From the NCBI GenBank assembly GCA_947591315.1, contig CANQDD010000014.1:1-64000 (forward strand): 64,000 nucleotides of DNA, in the 5' to 3' direction. This document shows positions 7,375 to 15,856 of this stretch, piece by piece (position 1 is the stretch's first letter; the number at the start of each line of letters is the position of its first letter). The notes below the pieces were generated by a model. The model was not told the DNA's origin, made no database searches, and saw only the letters and a list, made by a program, of their open reading frames with translations. Both the position numbers and the translations under genes were made by a program. The stretch is from an uncultured Clostridia bacterium. GTDB lineage: Bacteria; Bacillota; Clostridia; UBA1381.

Positions 7375-8067
7375 ATGAAATATTCAAGTGAAGTAGAGAA
7401 TATGTGTCCCTTGGCAAAGGGCGCGTATCACGGTCCGGCTCCTATTCCGCAGGAAGGAAAATGGACACAGGCTAAGGAAATAACGGACATTTCCGGTCTT
7501 ACGCACGGCATAGGCTGGTGCGCTCCGCAGCAGGGCGGCTGCAAGCTGACGCTCAACGTCAAGGAGGGCGTTATCCAAGAGGCTCTTGTTGAGACGATCG
7601 GCTGCTCCGGTATGACACACTCGGCTGCAATGGCGGCTGAAATTCTTATCGGCAAGACGATTTTAGAGGCGCTCAACACCGACCTCGTATGCGACGCGAT
7701 CAACACCGCTATGCGCGAGTTATTCCTCCAGATCGTATACGGACGTACGCAGACGGCGTTCTCCGAGGACGGACTTCCCATCGGCGCGGGTCTTGAGGAC
7801 CTCGGTAAGGGACTTCGCTCGCAGGTAGGCACGACGTACGCGACGAGCAAGAAGGGTCCGCGTTATCTCGAGCTTGCGGAGGGCTACATAACAAAGATAG
7901 CTATCGACGAAAACGACGAGATAATCGGCTACAAGTTCGTTCATCTCGGCAAGATGATGGAAATGATTGCTAAAGGTACGGACGCGAACGAGGCGCTCGA
8001 AAAGGCGAGCGGTCAGTACGGCAGAGTTGACGACGCTGTTAAGCTCATCGACCCGAGACACGAATAA
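7375..8067 (+). CDS. NifU-like iron-sulfur cluster assembly scaffold protein
   Basis: This 230-residue protein resembles NifU/IscU-type scaffolds of the kind paired with GGGtGRT proteins. Cysteines that could hold a cluster occur in WCAPQQGGCKL and TIGCSGMTHSAAMAAEIL, the latter resembling the NifU-like CGCSGxxxS segment. ATG 7375 has AAGGAG at 7361-7366; an in-frame upstream ATG at 7240 lies before the promoter and cannot be used. It is the first gene of a two-gene operon with the GGGtGRT gene 21 bp downstream. By inference it builds or carries an Fe-S cluster for that partner. The exact client is unknown. Confidence 0.8.
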   Translation: MKYSSEVENMCPLAKGAYHGPAPIPQEGKWTQAKEITDISGLTHGIGWCAPQQGGCKLTLNVKEGVIQEALVETIGCSGMTHSAAMAAEILIGKTILEALNTDLVCDAINTAMRELFLQIVYGRTQTAFSEDGLPIGAGLEDLGKGLRSQVGTTYATSKKGPRYLELAEGYITKIAIDENDEIIGYKFVHLGKMMEMIAKGTDANEALEKASGQYGRVDDAVKLIDPRHE

Positions 8068-8088
8068 TTGAGAGGGAGGTAAAATATA

Positions 8089-9087
8089 ATGGCTTTATTT
8101 GAGAGTTATGAAAGAAGAATAGATCAAATCAACGCCGAGCTTGCAAAGCACGGTATTTCCTCGATAGAAGAAGCAAAAAAGATTTGCGACGAAAAGGGCG
8201 TTGACGCTTACGGCATCACAAAGAGCATCCAGCCGATTTGCTTCGAGAACGCGGCTTGGGCGTACACCGTAGGCGCGGCTATCGCGATAAAGGACGGCTG
8301 CACAAAGGCGGCGGACGCGGCTGAGAAAATCGGTCTGGGCTTGCAGTCATTCTGTATCCCCGGTTCTGTTGCGGACGACAGAAAGGTTGGTATCGGTCAC
8401 GGAAACCTCGGCGCGATGCTGTTAAGAGAAGAAACAAAGTGCTTCGCATTCTTAGCGGGTCACGAGTCGTTCGCGGCGGCGGAGGGCGCGATAGGTCTTG
8501 CGAGAAGCGCGAACAAGGCTCGTAAAGAGGATTTGAGAGTGATCCTGAACGGTCTCGGCAAGGACGCGGCGCAAATTATTTCGAGAATCAACGGCTTTAC
8601 ATACGTTCAGACGAAGTTTGACTACTACACCGGCGAGGTAACAATCGTTAAGGAAACGGCGTACTCAAAGGGTGAGAGAGCGAAGGTTCGCTGCTACGGC
8701 GCGGACGACGTTCGCGAGGGCGTAGCAATCATGCACCTCGAGGGCGTTGACGTTTCGATCACCGGTAACTCCACAAACCCGACGCGTTTCCAGCACCCCG
8801 TTGCGGGCACGTACAAGAAGGAATGCATCGAGCAGGGCAAGAAGTATTTCTCGGTTGCGTCCGGCGGCGGCACAGGCAGAACGCTTCACCCCGACAACAT
8901 GGCTGCGGGTCCCGCGTCATACGGCATGACCGACACGATGGGCAGAATGCACTCCGACGCGCAGTTCGCGGGTTCGTCGTCTGTACCGGCTCACGTTGAG
9001 ATGATGGGACTTATCGGCATGGGCAATAACCCGATGGTCGGCGCTACTGTTGCGGTGGCGGTTGCCGTTGAGGAAGCGATGAAGTAA
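8089..9087 (+). CDS. GGGtGRT-family protein
   Basis: This 332-residue protein carries the signature for which the family is named, in YFSVASGGGTGRTLHPDNMA at about residues 256-275. It is rich in small residues, with a C-terminal GMGNNPMVGATVAVAVAVEE segment. The family is conserved in anaerobic bacteria next to a NifU-like scaffold, as here, and its biochemical role is not established to my knowledge. The gene has a GGGAGG site and ends before a clear terminator. There is no signal peptide or membrane helix, so it is probably cytosolic. The gene pairing suggests the two products act together in cluster handling. Confidence 0.85.
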   Translation: MALFESYERRIDQINAELAKHGISSIEEAKKICDEKGVDAYGITKSIQPICFENAAWAYTVGAAIAIKDGCTKAADAAEKIGLGLQSFCIPGSVADDRKVGIGHGNLGAMLLREETKCFAFLAGHESFAAAEGAIGLARSANKARKEDLRVILNGLGKDAAQIISRINGFTYVQTKFDYYTGEVTIVKETAYSKGERAKVRCYGADDVREGVAIMHLEGVDVSITGNSTNPTRFQHPVAGTYKKECIEQGKKYFSVASGGGTGRTLHPDNMAAGPASYGMTDTMGRMHSDAQFAGSSSVPAHVEMMGLIGMGNNPMVGATVAVAVAVEEAMK

Positions 9088-9103
9088 TTTAATCACACAC
9101 ACA

Positions 9104-9135
9104 AAAAACAGCGTTCCCTATGGAGCGCTGTTTTT
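9104..9135 (+). terminator. Intrinsic terminator of the scaffold/GGGtGRT operon
   Basis: A stem AAAAACAGCGTTCC / GGAGCGCTGTTTTT with one G-T pair and a 4-nt loop, ending in a T-run. Confidence 0.85.
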
Positions 9136-9146
9136 GCATATGCGAG

Positions 9147-9230
9147 TGGTGCACCTGATAGGACTTGAACCTACACGTCGGGGACACCAGATCCTAAGTC
9201 TGGCGCGTCTGCCAATTCCGCCACAGGTGC
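9147..9230 (-). tRNA. tRNA-Leu (UAG)
   Basis: On the minus strand, a 7-bp acceptor stem GCACCTG/CAGGTGC closes a cloverleaf with anticodon stem CCAGA/TCTGG and loop CTTAGGA (anticodon UAG, reading CUA and CUG), a long variable arm typical of leucine tRNA, and a T-loop TTCAAGT. CCA is encoded at the 3' end (9147-9149). It sits just after the plus-strand operon terminator. Confidence 0.95.
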
Positions 9231-9426
9231 ATACGAGCCTATTGTAGCATAAATGCGCGCTATTGTCAAGGAAATCCGACTTTGTGATGAGAACGTCATG
9301 CCGGCGAGTTGAGTGGATTTTCGCTTTTACAAGGGGTTCTTTTTTTCATGCGCGAATGATTTTCGCCGTTTTACACAAAAAAGATGTCTGTTTTTTGTTG
9401 AACCAAACCCACAAAAAACACTATAC

Positions 9427-9465
9427 AAATCAGTGATTTTATAGTATAATTTATACAACTGATTT
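9427..9465 (+). promoter_or_regulatory. -10 box flanked by an inverted repeat, upstream of the secreted esterase
   Basis: TATAAT at 9445-9450 is flanked by AAATCAGT (9427-9434) and ACTGATTT (9458-9465), an 8-bp perfect inverted repeat. There is no good -35 box at 17 bp, so the promoter may need an activator or be repressed by a protein binding the repeat. The stretch 9231-9420 holds nothing else I can identify. Confidence 0.45.
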
Positions 9466-9495
9466 ATTAAAATCAAAATGAGAGGAGAGAATTAA

Positions 9496-12400
9496 ATGAA
9501 AGGAAAATTCAAAAAGCTGATTGCGGGCGTGTCAGTGCTTGCAATGGCAATAAGCTCATTTGCCGCATTTTCCGGCGTTGCGTTTGCCGATACCGGCATA
9601 CAGTACGATTATGGCACCAAAATGGTAACCGTAACCGCCGCGAATAATGAGACGTCCGCTGTTCTTTTGTGCGCGGAATACACCGGCAACAAGCTTACAT
9701 CCGTAACGCCGTACCAGTTAACATTTACCAATGGCACGGCTACGCAGGAGGTTGAGGCAAAAATAAATACAAAGCTCATGGTATGGAGCAAGCTCAGCGG
9801 CGGTGAGGACGTTATAAGACCTATCACCGAAAGCTACGTAGTGCCCAAGCCTACTATCGATCCGAGTACAATCTATTACAAGCTCGATTTTGAAAATGCG
9901 ACAACGGACACTATTCAGGCTGACACGAATTGGGTAGGTTATAAGGGAGAGAACACCAGCGGCACAAAGAAAGCAGCAAGACTCGAGGTGCTTACTGACA
10001 CCAAAAACGAGAGCATAAATAAGTATTTGTGCTTTGTTCCCGACTCCAAAGACAGCGGCTCCAGAGACGTAAATTATAAAATGGATGCCGCAGCAGGAAA
10101 CGCAAATGAAGACAATTTTGCGGTTCTCGAATTTGATTTTAAAGCGAACGTAACCAATGCCAGTTACGGACCTGCTCAGATAGGCTTCCTCGATTCGGAC
10201 GCGACAGGTCATAAAGCTTTGAAATCAGATAGCAGCAACGTTCTGTATGATGGCGATGATTACATCGTATTATTGAGCTATGCAAACGGCGGCACATTAA
10301 CGGTTAACGGCGCAACCGCCGAAAAGAAGGTGCCGGGAGACGCGTGGATGCATGTAACGGCTATTCTCAACTATGCAAGTAAGGTTTGCCAGTTTAATAT
10401 TACATCCTTAGATGGAAACACAGAATATTATACCGGCAACGTGCCTATGGGTAAGAGCGCCGACAAGAAGATTCAGTACATGTTCTTGGCAGGTGTCAGA
10501 GCCGGCGCGGGAAATACAAGCGTTGACAACGTTATGGTTCGTCAGCCGGCGTCGTTTGACGACATAGAAGTATATTACTCAATTACTTATGATGTTGATG
10601 GAAAAGAAAGCTCGGAAGCTGTACGTAAAGACGAAAAGGGCGTAAGCGTTCCTACGGACACCGCGAAAACAGGTTATCTGTTCAAGGGCTGGACGACGGA
10701 CGGCGACAGCGTATATGATGAATCAAAGACATACTTGACGGCGGAGCAGATTAAGGATACTCCCGTTACGGCTAATATTAAATATACGGCTGTATATGAG
10801 AAGGATCCGGAGTATGTTGAGCCTATGGTTGACATTAAGGTTACCGTTCCGAACGGCGGCTTGCTGGCGATGGGTGAAACTAACGATAACTTTGCCGACA
10901 ATAATTTCTCTGTTCAGCTTGTAGGTGAAATCGGCGGAGACCTTTATGCTCAGCAAGAAACAAGAGTAAATCCCGTTAAGGTTGACTGGAAATTCGACGG
11001 ATTTACCACAATGGTTGATCCTTCCGCGGGTACGAGCCAAAAGACAGAGGATGTTGCGGGAGCGGATGGAACATATACTACTTACTGCGGTAGCTACGGT
11101 AGGATAGAGTATGATCCGACAAATCCGACGGTTGCCAACTTTAAGCTTGCAAATCAGGCTTCCAACTATTACGGAAGAGTAACGGTTACGGTTACTTACG
11201 GCGGCGGTGAATATATAGAAGAAAAGACAATAACAAAACAAGCCGCGGTTGCTATTTTGGCGAATACAACACAGCCTCAAGGTCAATATCTGCCCAAGGC
11301 GGGTTACATCTCAGACTTCAAGTGGTATGCCGATGATATGGTAGGCTATCAGGCGACGATATCGGGAGATAATAAGAGCGCTGTGGACGTTGTAACGGGT
11401 GACTGGGCTGCTTACGGCGGCAACAACGGCAGAAGTCTTTCTCTTGCTACAGAAGGCGACGGCGCAGAAGCAACGAAGTTCCTTAAGCTCAAGGCGACAG
11501 GAAACAACTCTTCATGCTTTGCGGTTAATAAGCTCGCGGCGGCTCCGACAGGTCAGGTCATCATATCGCAGGATGTAAGATTCTATACTCCGGGTACAGC
11601 TATCCTGTTCAAGCAGGACAATCCTGTAACATGGTCGGATAACGCGACAACATTCAGCCTTAACTTTACCGGTGAAGCGCTCACCATGAACGGCGGGGCA
11701 AAGGTGGCGAATGTGACCGCAGGCACATGGTATCATATCGTTCTTTCGTGCGACGTAACGTCAAAGCTGTGGTATGCTAAGGTATACGACATGCAGGGTG
11801 AGCTTCTCGGAGAATCCGAAACCGAGGCGTTTGTAAACGCAGGCTCCACTGCGCCTACTTATCTGTGCTACAGAACGCCTGACAACTCAACAGGCGAGTT
11901 TGACTTTAACAATGTAAAGATGTACACTCCGGAAATTACCGGCGAGCTTGAAACGACTATTGACAATACTGTATTGTCTATCCCCGGAGAAGATACTCCG
12001 GCAGACGCGATTACCTCCGCAAATCTGACGGTAACCGCAAAGTCAACCGAAGGCTACAATATGATAGGAGCGGCAACATGGTCGATTGATGGTGAACCTG
12101 AGCATGTTACGATTACTCCGGATGCGGTTGATTCGCATAAGGCGGTTCTTAAAGTTGAAGAAGGCGCTCAGCCGGGAGATATTACAGTGAAAGTATCTCT
12201 TGGCGGAAGGACAAAGGAAATTACCGTGACGTTATCATCTTCGGGCGACAGCGTGTCATTCACAGATCAGACAAGAAGCATTTCAATCCCGATGAATGCG
12301 GGAGAGACTGCCGAGGCTACGTATAAGGCTCACGTTGTTGATAATACTAACCAGCAAATCTCGGGCGGCGACAACGTAACATACAAATTATATGATAAGA

Positions 12401-13728
12401 ACAACGTCAATGAGCTTACAACACCGCCCAAGGGCGTAACATTTACTCCGGATAATGAGGCGCACACGGCGAAACTGACAGTAAGCGCAGACGCAGAGCC
12501 GACCGTGGTATATATCCGCGCGACGGGTGAGAACAGTGAGGGTGAGACTATATCCCGAGCCGTAAGAGTTGACATTCACGGACTTGCGTTCGACTTTGGT
12601 ACAACGGCTGCCGAGGGCTACACGGCTGTAACTGCGACAACTGCATATTCAAATACGACGGGTTACGGTATTGACAACGGTACTCCGACGGCTGCCGGCG
12701 AAGGAACGGAAGAGGACGCTGATTCTGACAGCTTAAAGGGTGCGTTCACCTTTAAGGTAAACGTGCCGGAAGGAAAGCTATATAATGTCACTATCAACTA
12801 TGCGGGAGCTATTACATCAGAGTATGTAAGCGCTGATTTGGCAGGACATCCATACGCGAATGAAACAAAGTCATCCGTAACATACGAGATTCCTGTGATC
12901 GATGGTGTAATGGATTTGGCATTCAATGCTTCTTCCGAAGTTTCGTCGATCGTGATTGAGAAACAGCAGGATAAGGCGGCAGGTGTGAAGCCTAATATTT
13001 ACACTGTCGGCGACTCGACAATAGCGAATAACGGTTCATGGGCTTATGTTCTCGCAAGAGATATCGCGCAATATCCGGATTTGACAGATATTGCGACATT
13101 TACCAATAACGGACGCGGCGGACGTAATCTTTCAACCTACTACGTACAGGGCGAACTGAGAGACAGAGTTCTTACAGCGATCAGACCGGGTGATTATGTA
13201 GTCATAGGATGTATGGGTACAAACGGCACAGGCACTGACTTTGAGGGCAGCTTCAATTATTACATCGACGCTTGTGAAGCTATGGGCGCTAAAATCATTC
13301 TGAACTCGTATACGCCTCACATGGTAGACGGTGGAAGCTATAATAGCGTTTACAACGCGACAACACACACATTCAATGGTGTGCGCACAGACGGATACGA
13401 TAACACCGTAAGAAAGATTTATCAGGAAAGAACAACGCCCAGCGGCGATAAGTACGATCCGAATGTTGTAGGCTTCATAGACATCGGTAATATGGCTGAC
13501 GCGGCATTTAACGCATACGTTGCGGAAGGCGCTGACGATGCGGCTAAGGAAGCAAGAGCGCAGGAGATTATCGCTTGCGCCGGTGAGAATGGCGGTAAGG
13601 ATCATAACCACTACAGCAACGGCACAAAGGCTTGTGAGCTTATGCTGAAAGGCTATGGCACCGGTGAAGATGCAAAGGGTATCGTTGCGACGCTCGTTGA
13701 TATTATCACGGCTGATTTAGCCGACTAA
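9496..13728 (+). CDS. Large secreted multidomain SGNH esterase (CE12/rhamnogalacturonan acetylesterase-like)
   Basis: This 1,410-residue exported protein begins with a signal peptide (positively charged MKGKFKK, hydrophobic core, cleavage near AFA-DT at residue 31-32). Residues about 130-355 and 600-815 look like two LamG/concanavalin-type sandwich domains. Residues about 358-435 match an InlB-type (Listeria-Bacteroides) beta repeat with GYLFKGWTTDG. Ig-like repeats span about 815-1030. From 1028 an LAFDFGTTAAEGYTAV segment introduces the usual CE12 N-terminal sandwich. The catalytic SGNH domain starts near 1165: GDST holds the nucleophile Ser, NNGRGGRN is block II, GTNG is block III and DHNHYSN near 1369 supplies the Asp-His pair. 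It likely removes acetyl groups from pectic or other plant polysaccharides outside the cell. No LPXTG or SLH anchor is seen. It is monocistronic. Confidence 0.8.
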   Translation: MKGKFKKLIAGVSVLAMAISSFAAFSGVAFADTGIQYDYGTKMVTVTAANNETSAVLLCAEYTGNKLTSVTPYQLTFTNGTATQEVEAKINTKLMVWSKLSGGEDVIRPITESYVVPKPTIDPSTIYYKLDFENATTDTIQADTNWVGYKGENTSGTKKAARLEVLTDTKNESINKYLCFVPDSKDSGSRDVNYKMDAAAGNANEDNFAVLEFDFKANVTNASYGPAQIGFLDSDATGHKALKSDSSNVLYDGDDYIVLLSYANGGTLTVNGATAEKKVPGDAWMHVTAILNYASKVCQFNITSLDGNTEYYTGNVPMGKSADKKIQYMFLAGVRAGAGNTSVDNVMVRQPASFDDIEVYYSITYDVDGKESSEAVRKDEKGVSVPTDTAKTGYLFKGWTTDGDSVYDESKTYLTAEQIKDTPVTANIKYTAVYEKDPEYVEPMVDIKVTVPNGGLLAMGETNDNFADNNFSVQLVGEIGGDLYAQQETRVNPVKVDWKFDGFTTMVDPSAGTSQKTEDVAGADGTYTTYCGSYGRIEYDPTNPTVANFKLANQASNYYGRVTVTVTYGGGEYIEEKTITKQAAVAILANTTQPQGQYLPKAGYISDFKWYADDMVGYQATISGDNKSAVDVVTGDWAAYGGNNGRSLSLATEGDGAEATKFLKLKATGNNSSCFAVNKLAAAPTGQVIISQDVRFYTPGTAILFKQDNPVTWSDNATTFSLNFTGEALTMNGGAKVANVTAGTWYHIVLSCDVTSKLWYAKVYDMQGELLGESETEAFVNAGSTAPTYLCYRTPDNSTGEFDFNNVKMYTPEITGELETTIDNTVLSIPGEDTPADAITSANLTVTAKSTEGYNMIGAATWSIDGEPEHVTITPDAVDSHKAVLKVEEGAQPGDITVKVSLGGRTKEITVTLSSSGDSVSFTDQTRSISIPMNAGETAEATYKAHVVDNTNQQISGGDNVTYKLYDKNNVNELTTPPKGVTFTPDNEAHTAKLTVSADAEPTVVYIRATGENSEGETISRAVRVDIHGLAFDFGTTAAEGYTAVTATTAYSNTTGYGIDNGTPTAAGEGTEEDADSDSLKGAFTFKVNVPEGKLYNVTINYAGAITSEYVSADLAGHPYANETKSSVTYEIPVIDGVMDLAFNASSEVSSIVIEKQQDKAAGVKPNIYTVGDSTIANNGSWAYVLARDIAQYPDLTDIATFTNNGRGGRNLSTYYVQGELRDRVLTAIRPGDYVVIGCMGTNGTGTDFEGSFNYYIDACEAMGAKIILNSYTPHMVDGGSYNSVYNATTHTFNGVRTDGYDNTVRKIYQERTTPSGDKYDPNVVGFIDIGNMADAAFNAYVAEGADDAAKEARAQEIIACAGENGGKDHNHYSNGTKACELMLKGYGTGEDAKGIVATLVDIITADLAD

Positions 13729-13741
13729 TTCAAACAAATTC

Positions 13742-13769
13742 AAAAAGCAGGGCGAAAGCCCTGCTTTTT
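13742..13769 (+). terminator. Terminator of the secreted esterase gene
   Basis: AAAAAGCAGGGC-gaaa-GCCCTGCTTTTT, a GNRA-looped stem with a T-run. Confidence 0.9.
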
Positions 13770-13802
13770 CTTTACCTAAAACCCGTGCGCTAACCATTAA
13801 AA

Positions 13803-13828
13803 AAACCGCCGCAGTCCGCGGCGGTTTT
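13803..13828 (-). terminator. Terminator of the dehydrogenase operon
   Basis: An ACCGCCGC/GCGGCGGT stem with flanking A- and T-runs lies just past the minus-strand gene end at 13845 and can act on both strands. Confidence 0.75.
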
Positions 13829-13844
13829 GTATATCGGTTTTAAA

Positions 13845-14645
13845 TTACGGCTGCTTGCCGATGTAGGCAAGGATACCGCCGTCTACGTAAAGCACGTGAC
13901 CGTTTACGGCGTTCGACGCGTCCGACGCGAGGAATACCGCGGGGCCCGTAAGCTCCTCCGCCTGCAGCCATCTGCCGGCGGGTGTGCGTCCGCAGATGAA
14001 CTGGTCGAACGGGTGTCTCGAACCGTCCGGCTGCTTCTCGCGCAGAGGCGCGGTCTGCGGTGTCGCGATGTAACCGGGGCCTATGCCGTTGCACTGGATA
14101 TTGTACGCGCCGTACTCCGCGCAGATGTTTCTCGTAAGCATTTTAAGACCGCCCTTTGCGGCAGCGTATGCCGAAACAGTCTCGCGTCCGAGCTCTGACA
14201 TCATCGAGCAGATGTTTATGATTTTGCCGTGTCCCTTCTTGATCATCGACGGGATAACCGCCTTCGATACGATGAACGGAGCGTTCAGGTCAACGTCGAT
14301 AACCTGCCTGAATTCCTCCGGCGTCATGTCGCACATCGGTATTCTCTTAATGATACCCGCGTTGTTGACAAGAATGTCGATAACGCCGACCTCGGCTTCG
14401 ACCTTCTTAACCATGTCCTGCACCATTTCCTCGTTGGTAACGTCGCAAACGTAACCCTTCGCGTCGATACCGTCCGCCGTGTAGGACGCAAGTCCCTTGT
14501 CAACGAACTCCTGCTTGATGTCGCAGAAAACGATTTTCGCGCCCGACTTCGCGTAAGCCGATGCGATAGCGTAGCCGATGCCGTAGCTTGCGCCGGTTAC
14601 GAGCGCAACCTTTCCTTCAAGGCTAAAGTTTAAGTAATCACTCAT
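13845..14645 (-). CDS. SDR-family gluconate 5-dehydrogenase
   Basis: This 266-residue classical short-chain dehydrogenase has the Rossmann motif VTGASYGIGYAIA, NNAG, the catalytic serine in NICSMMSELG and the YAAAK active-site pair. The stretch around IIKRIPMCDMTPEEFRQ and the C-terminal VDGGILAYIGKQP closely match gluconate 5-dehydrogenases as I know them from Bacteroides and Clostridia; these interconvert 5-keto-gluconate and gluconate with NAD(P)H. A related role in hexuronate breakdown (KduD-like) is possible. An AAGGAGG site precedes the ATG. It is the second gene of an operon, 49 bp after the VOC gene. Confidence 0.85.
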   Translation of the reverse strand: MSDYLNFSLEGKVALVTGASYGIGYAIASAYAKSGAKIVFCDIKQEFVDKGLASYTADGIDAKGYVCDVTNEEMVQDMVKKVEAEVGVIDILVNNAGIIKRIPMCDMTPEEFRQVIDVDLNAPFIVSKAVIPSMIKKGHGKIINICSMMSELGRETVSAYAAAKGGLKMLTRNICAEYGAYNIQCNGIGPGYIATPQTAPLREKQPDGSRHPFDQFICGRTPAGRWLQAEELTGPAVFLASDASNAVNGHVLYVDGGILAYIGKQP

Positions 14646-14694
14646 CTTTGTTTTTCCTCCTTAATTTGTGTTTATTTTAATATAAAATATTAAC

Positions 14695-15084
14695 TTATAT
14701 AAGCGGGTCGGGGCGGTATATTAAATGGCTGAAATTGCCCTCAATATCCTTGTACCAGTACGTTTTAAGTCCCTTCGCGTTCTCGCTTACGTCGTGTACC
14801 TCCTCGACGCGGCTGTCCGCTTTGAGCTTTGCGACGATTTCGTCGAAGTTTTTCGGTGAAACGGAAAACGCGAGATGTCTTATACCGGGTGACTTCTCCG
14901 ATTCGCCCGACCTGCCTGTCTGCGCCACCACGAACTCAATCATGCTGCCGTCGGGGAACTGCAGGAAGTACGTACCCTTGCCGTTGTCGTACACAACCCT
15001 GCCGCCGTACATTTCCATGTACCAGTCTTTCAGCACAGCCGTGTCCTTGGCGACAATGGCTACATGCTCTATGCCGTTTACCAT
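14695..15084 (-). CDS. VOC (glyoxalase-like) family protein
   Basis: A 129-residue single-domain VOC protein. It starts GIEHVAIVAKD, where His is the first metal ligand, and continues with MIEFV (Glu ligand), GIRHLAFSV (second His) and YWYKDIEGNFSHL near the end, the usual betaalpha-betabetabeta pairing. Such proteins act as isomerases, dioxygenases or lyases on small metal-chelated substrates. I chose ATG 15084 because AAGGAG lies 10 nt upstream; a GTG at 15093 sits against the ribosome site. It is the promoter-proximal gene before the gluconate 5-dehydrogenase, hinting at sugar-acid metabolism. Confidence 0.8.
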   Translation of the reverse strand: MVNGIEHVAIVAKDTAVLKDWYMEMYGGRVVYDNGKGTYFLQFPDGSMIEFVVAQTGRSGESEKSPGIRHLAFSVSPKNFDEIVAKLKADSRVEEVHDVSENAKGLKTYWYKDIEGNFSHLIYRPDPLI

Positions 15085-15124
15085 GTTAATCACTCTCCTT
15101 TAATTATTGTTATTCCTAATTAGC

Positions 15125-15153
15125 ATTATATCACATATTTTATTGGATTTCAA
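15125..15153 (-). promoter_or_regulatory. Promoter of the VOC / gluconate dehydrogenase operon
   Basis: On the minus strand TTGAAA (15148-15153) and TATAAT (15125-15130) are 17 bp apart. Confidence 0.75.
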
Positions 15154-15202
15154 TAGTAATCACGGCAAAATTATCCGAAAAATTATGAAGTATGCCGACT
15201 TT

Positions 15203-15856
15203 TTACAGTGGCTCGCTGCCGCCGCACGTCATGCTCGCGCGGTGCACGTTCATAAATCCCGCGCGGAAATCGGGAAGGTACTTTTCCATAGCGTCAATTA
15301 CGCTTTGCGGCTTTAAATTGTACGCGCTTCCGACCGCGACGCACATTGTAAGCGTGAGCGTTTTGCCGTCGTCCGCTGTTTTTTCAAGGGAATAGATGTA
15401 CGGGCGTATGTCGGAGTCCTTTACGCCGCTTTTCGTCTTTTTCGGCACGATCAGCTCGTTTTGCGCCATCAGCGCGTCAACGTCCGCGCCGCCCTCGTAT
15501 TCAAGCTCGACAGCGTACACCGCGCGGTCAAGCTTTGTGAGGTCTATCTCTTTACCCTGTACCTTTTTAGCCGCGAGTATCTTGTACCCGGGCGGGAACG
15601 CGGCGTTTACCGTACTCATTATCTCGTCCGCGTCAAGGTCGCCGTCGAACGACACGCGCATATATTCGCAGTCGGACGTCACGCCGACCGACAGAGGCTG
15701 CGCGACGGTCATTATGGGGTGTGGGTTAAACCCCTGACTGAACACGAAATTAAGCCCCGTGCGCCGTATCGTCCTGTGGAACAGGCGCATAAAATCGAGG
15801 TGGGAGATGTATTTGACGCGCTCGTCGCGCGAATATTTTAAGATATAATCACTCAT
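15203..15856 (-). CDS. TIGR03936-type DUF2344 radical-SAM-linked protein
   Basis: This 217-residue protein starts MSDYILKYSRDERVKYISHL and has FSQGFNPHPIMTVAQPLSVG, the hallmark of the DUF2344 family found next to or fused with the TIGR03960 radical SAM protein. Its function is not established; a tRNA or rRNA modification role has been proposed from context. The true start is ATG 15856, which overlaps the stop of the radical SAM gene by 8 bp and suggests translational coupling. An upstream in-frame extension to 16111 only reads through the neighbour in another frame. It is the last gene of the long minus-strand operon. Confidence 0.85.
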   Translation of the reverse strand: MSDYILKYSRDERVKYISHLDFMRLFHRTIRRTGLNFVFSQGFNPHPIMTVAQPLSVGVTSDCEYMRVSFDGDLDADEIMSTVNAAFPPGYKILAAKKVQGKEIDLTKLDRAVYAVELEYEGGADVDALMAQNELIVPKKTKSGVKDSDIRPYIYSLEKTADDGKTLTLTMCVAVGSAYNLKPQSVIDAMEKYLPDFRAGFMNVHRASMTCGGSEPL

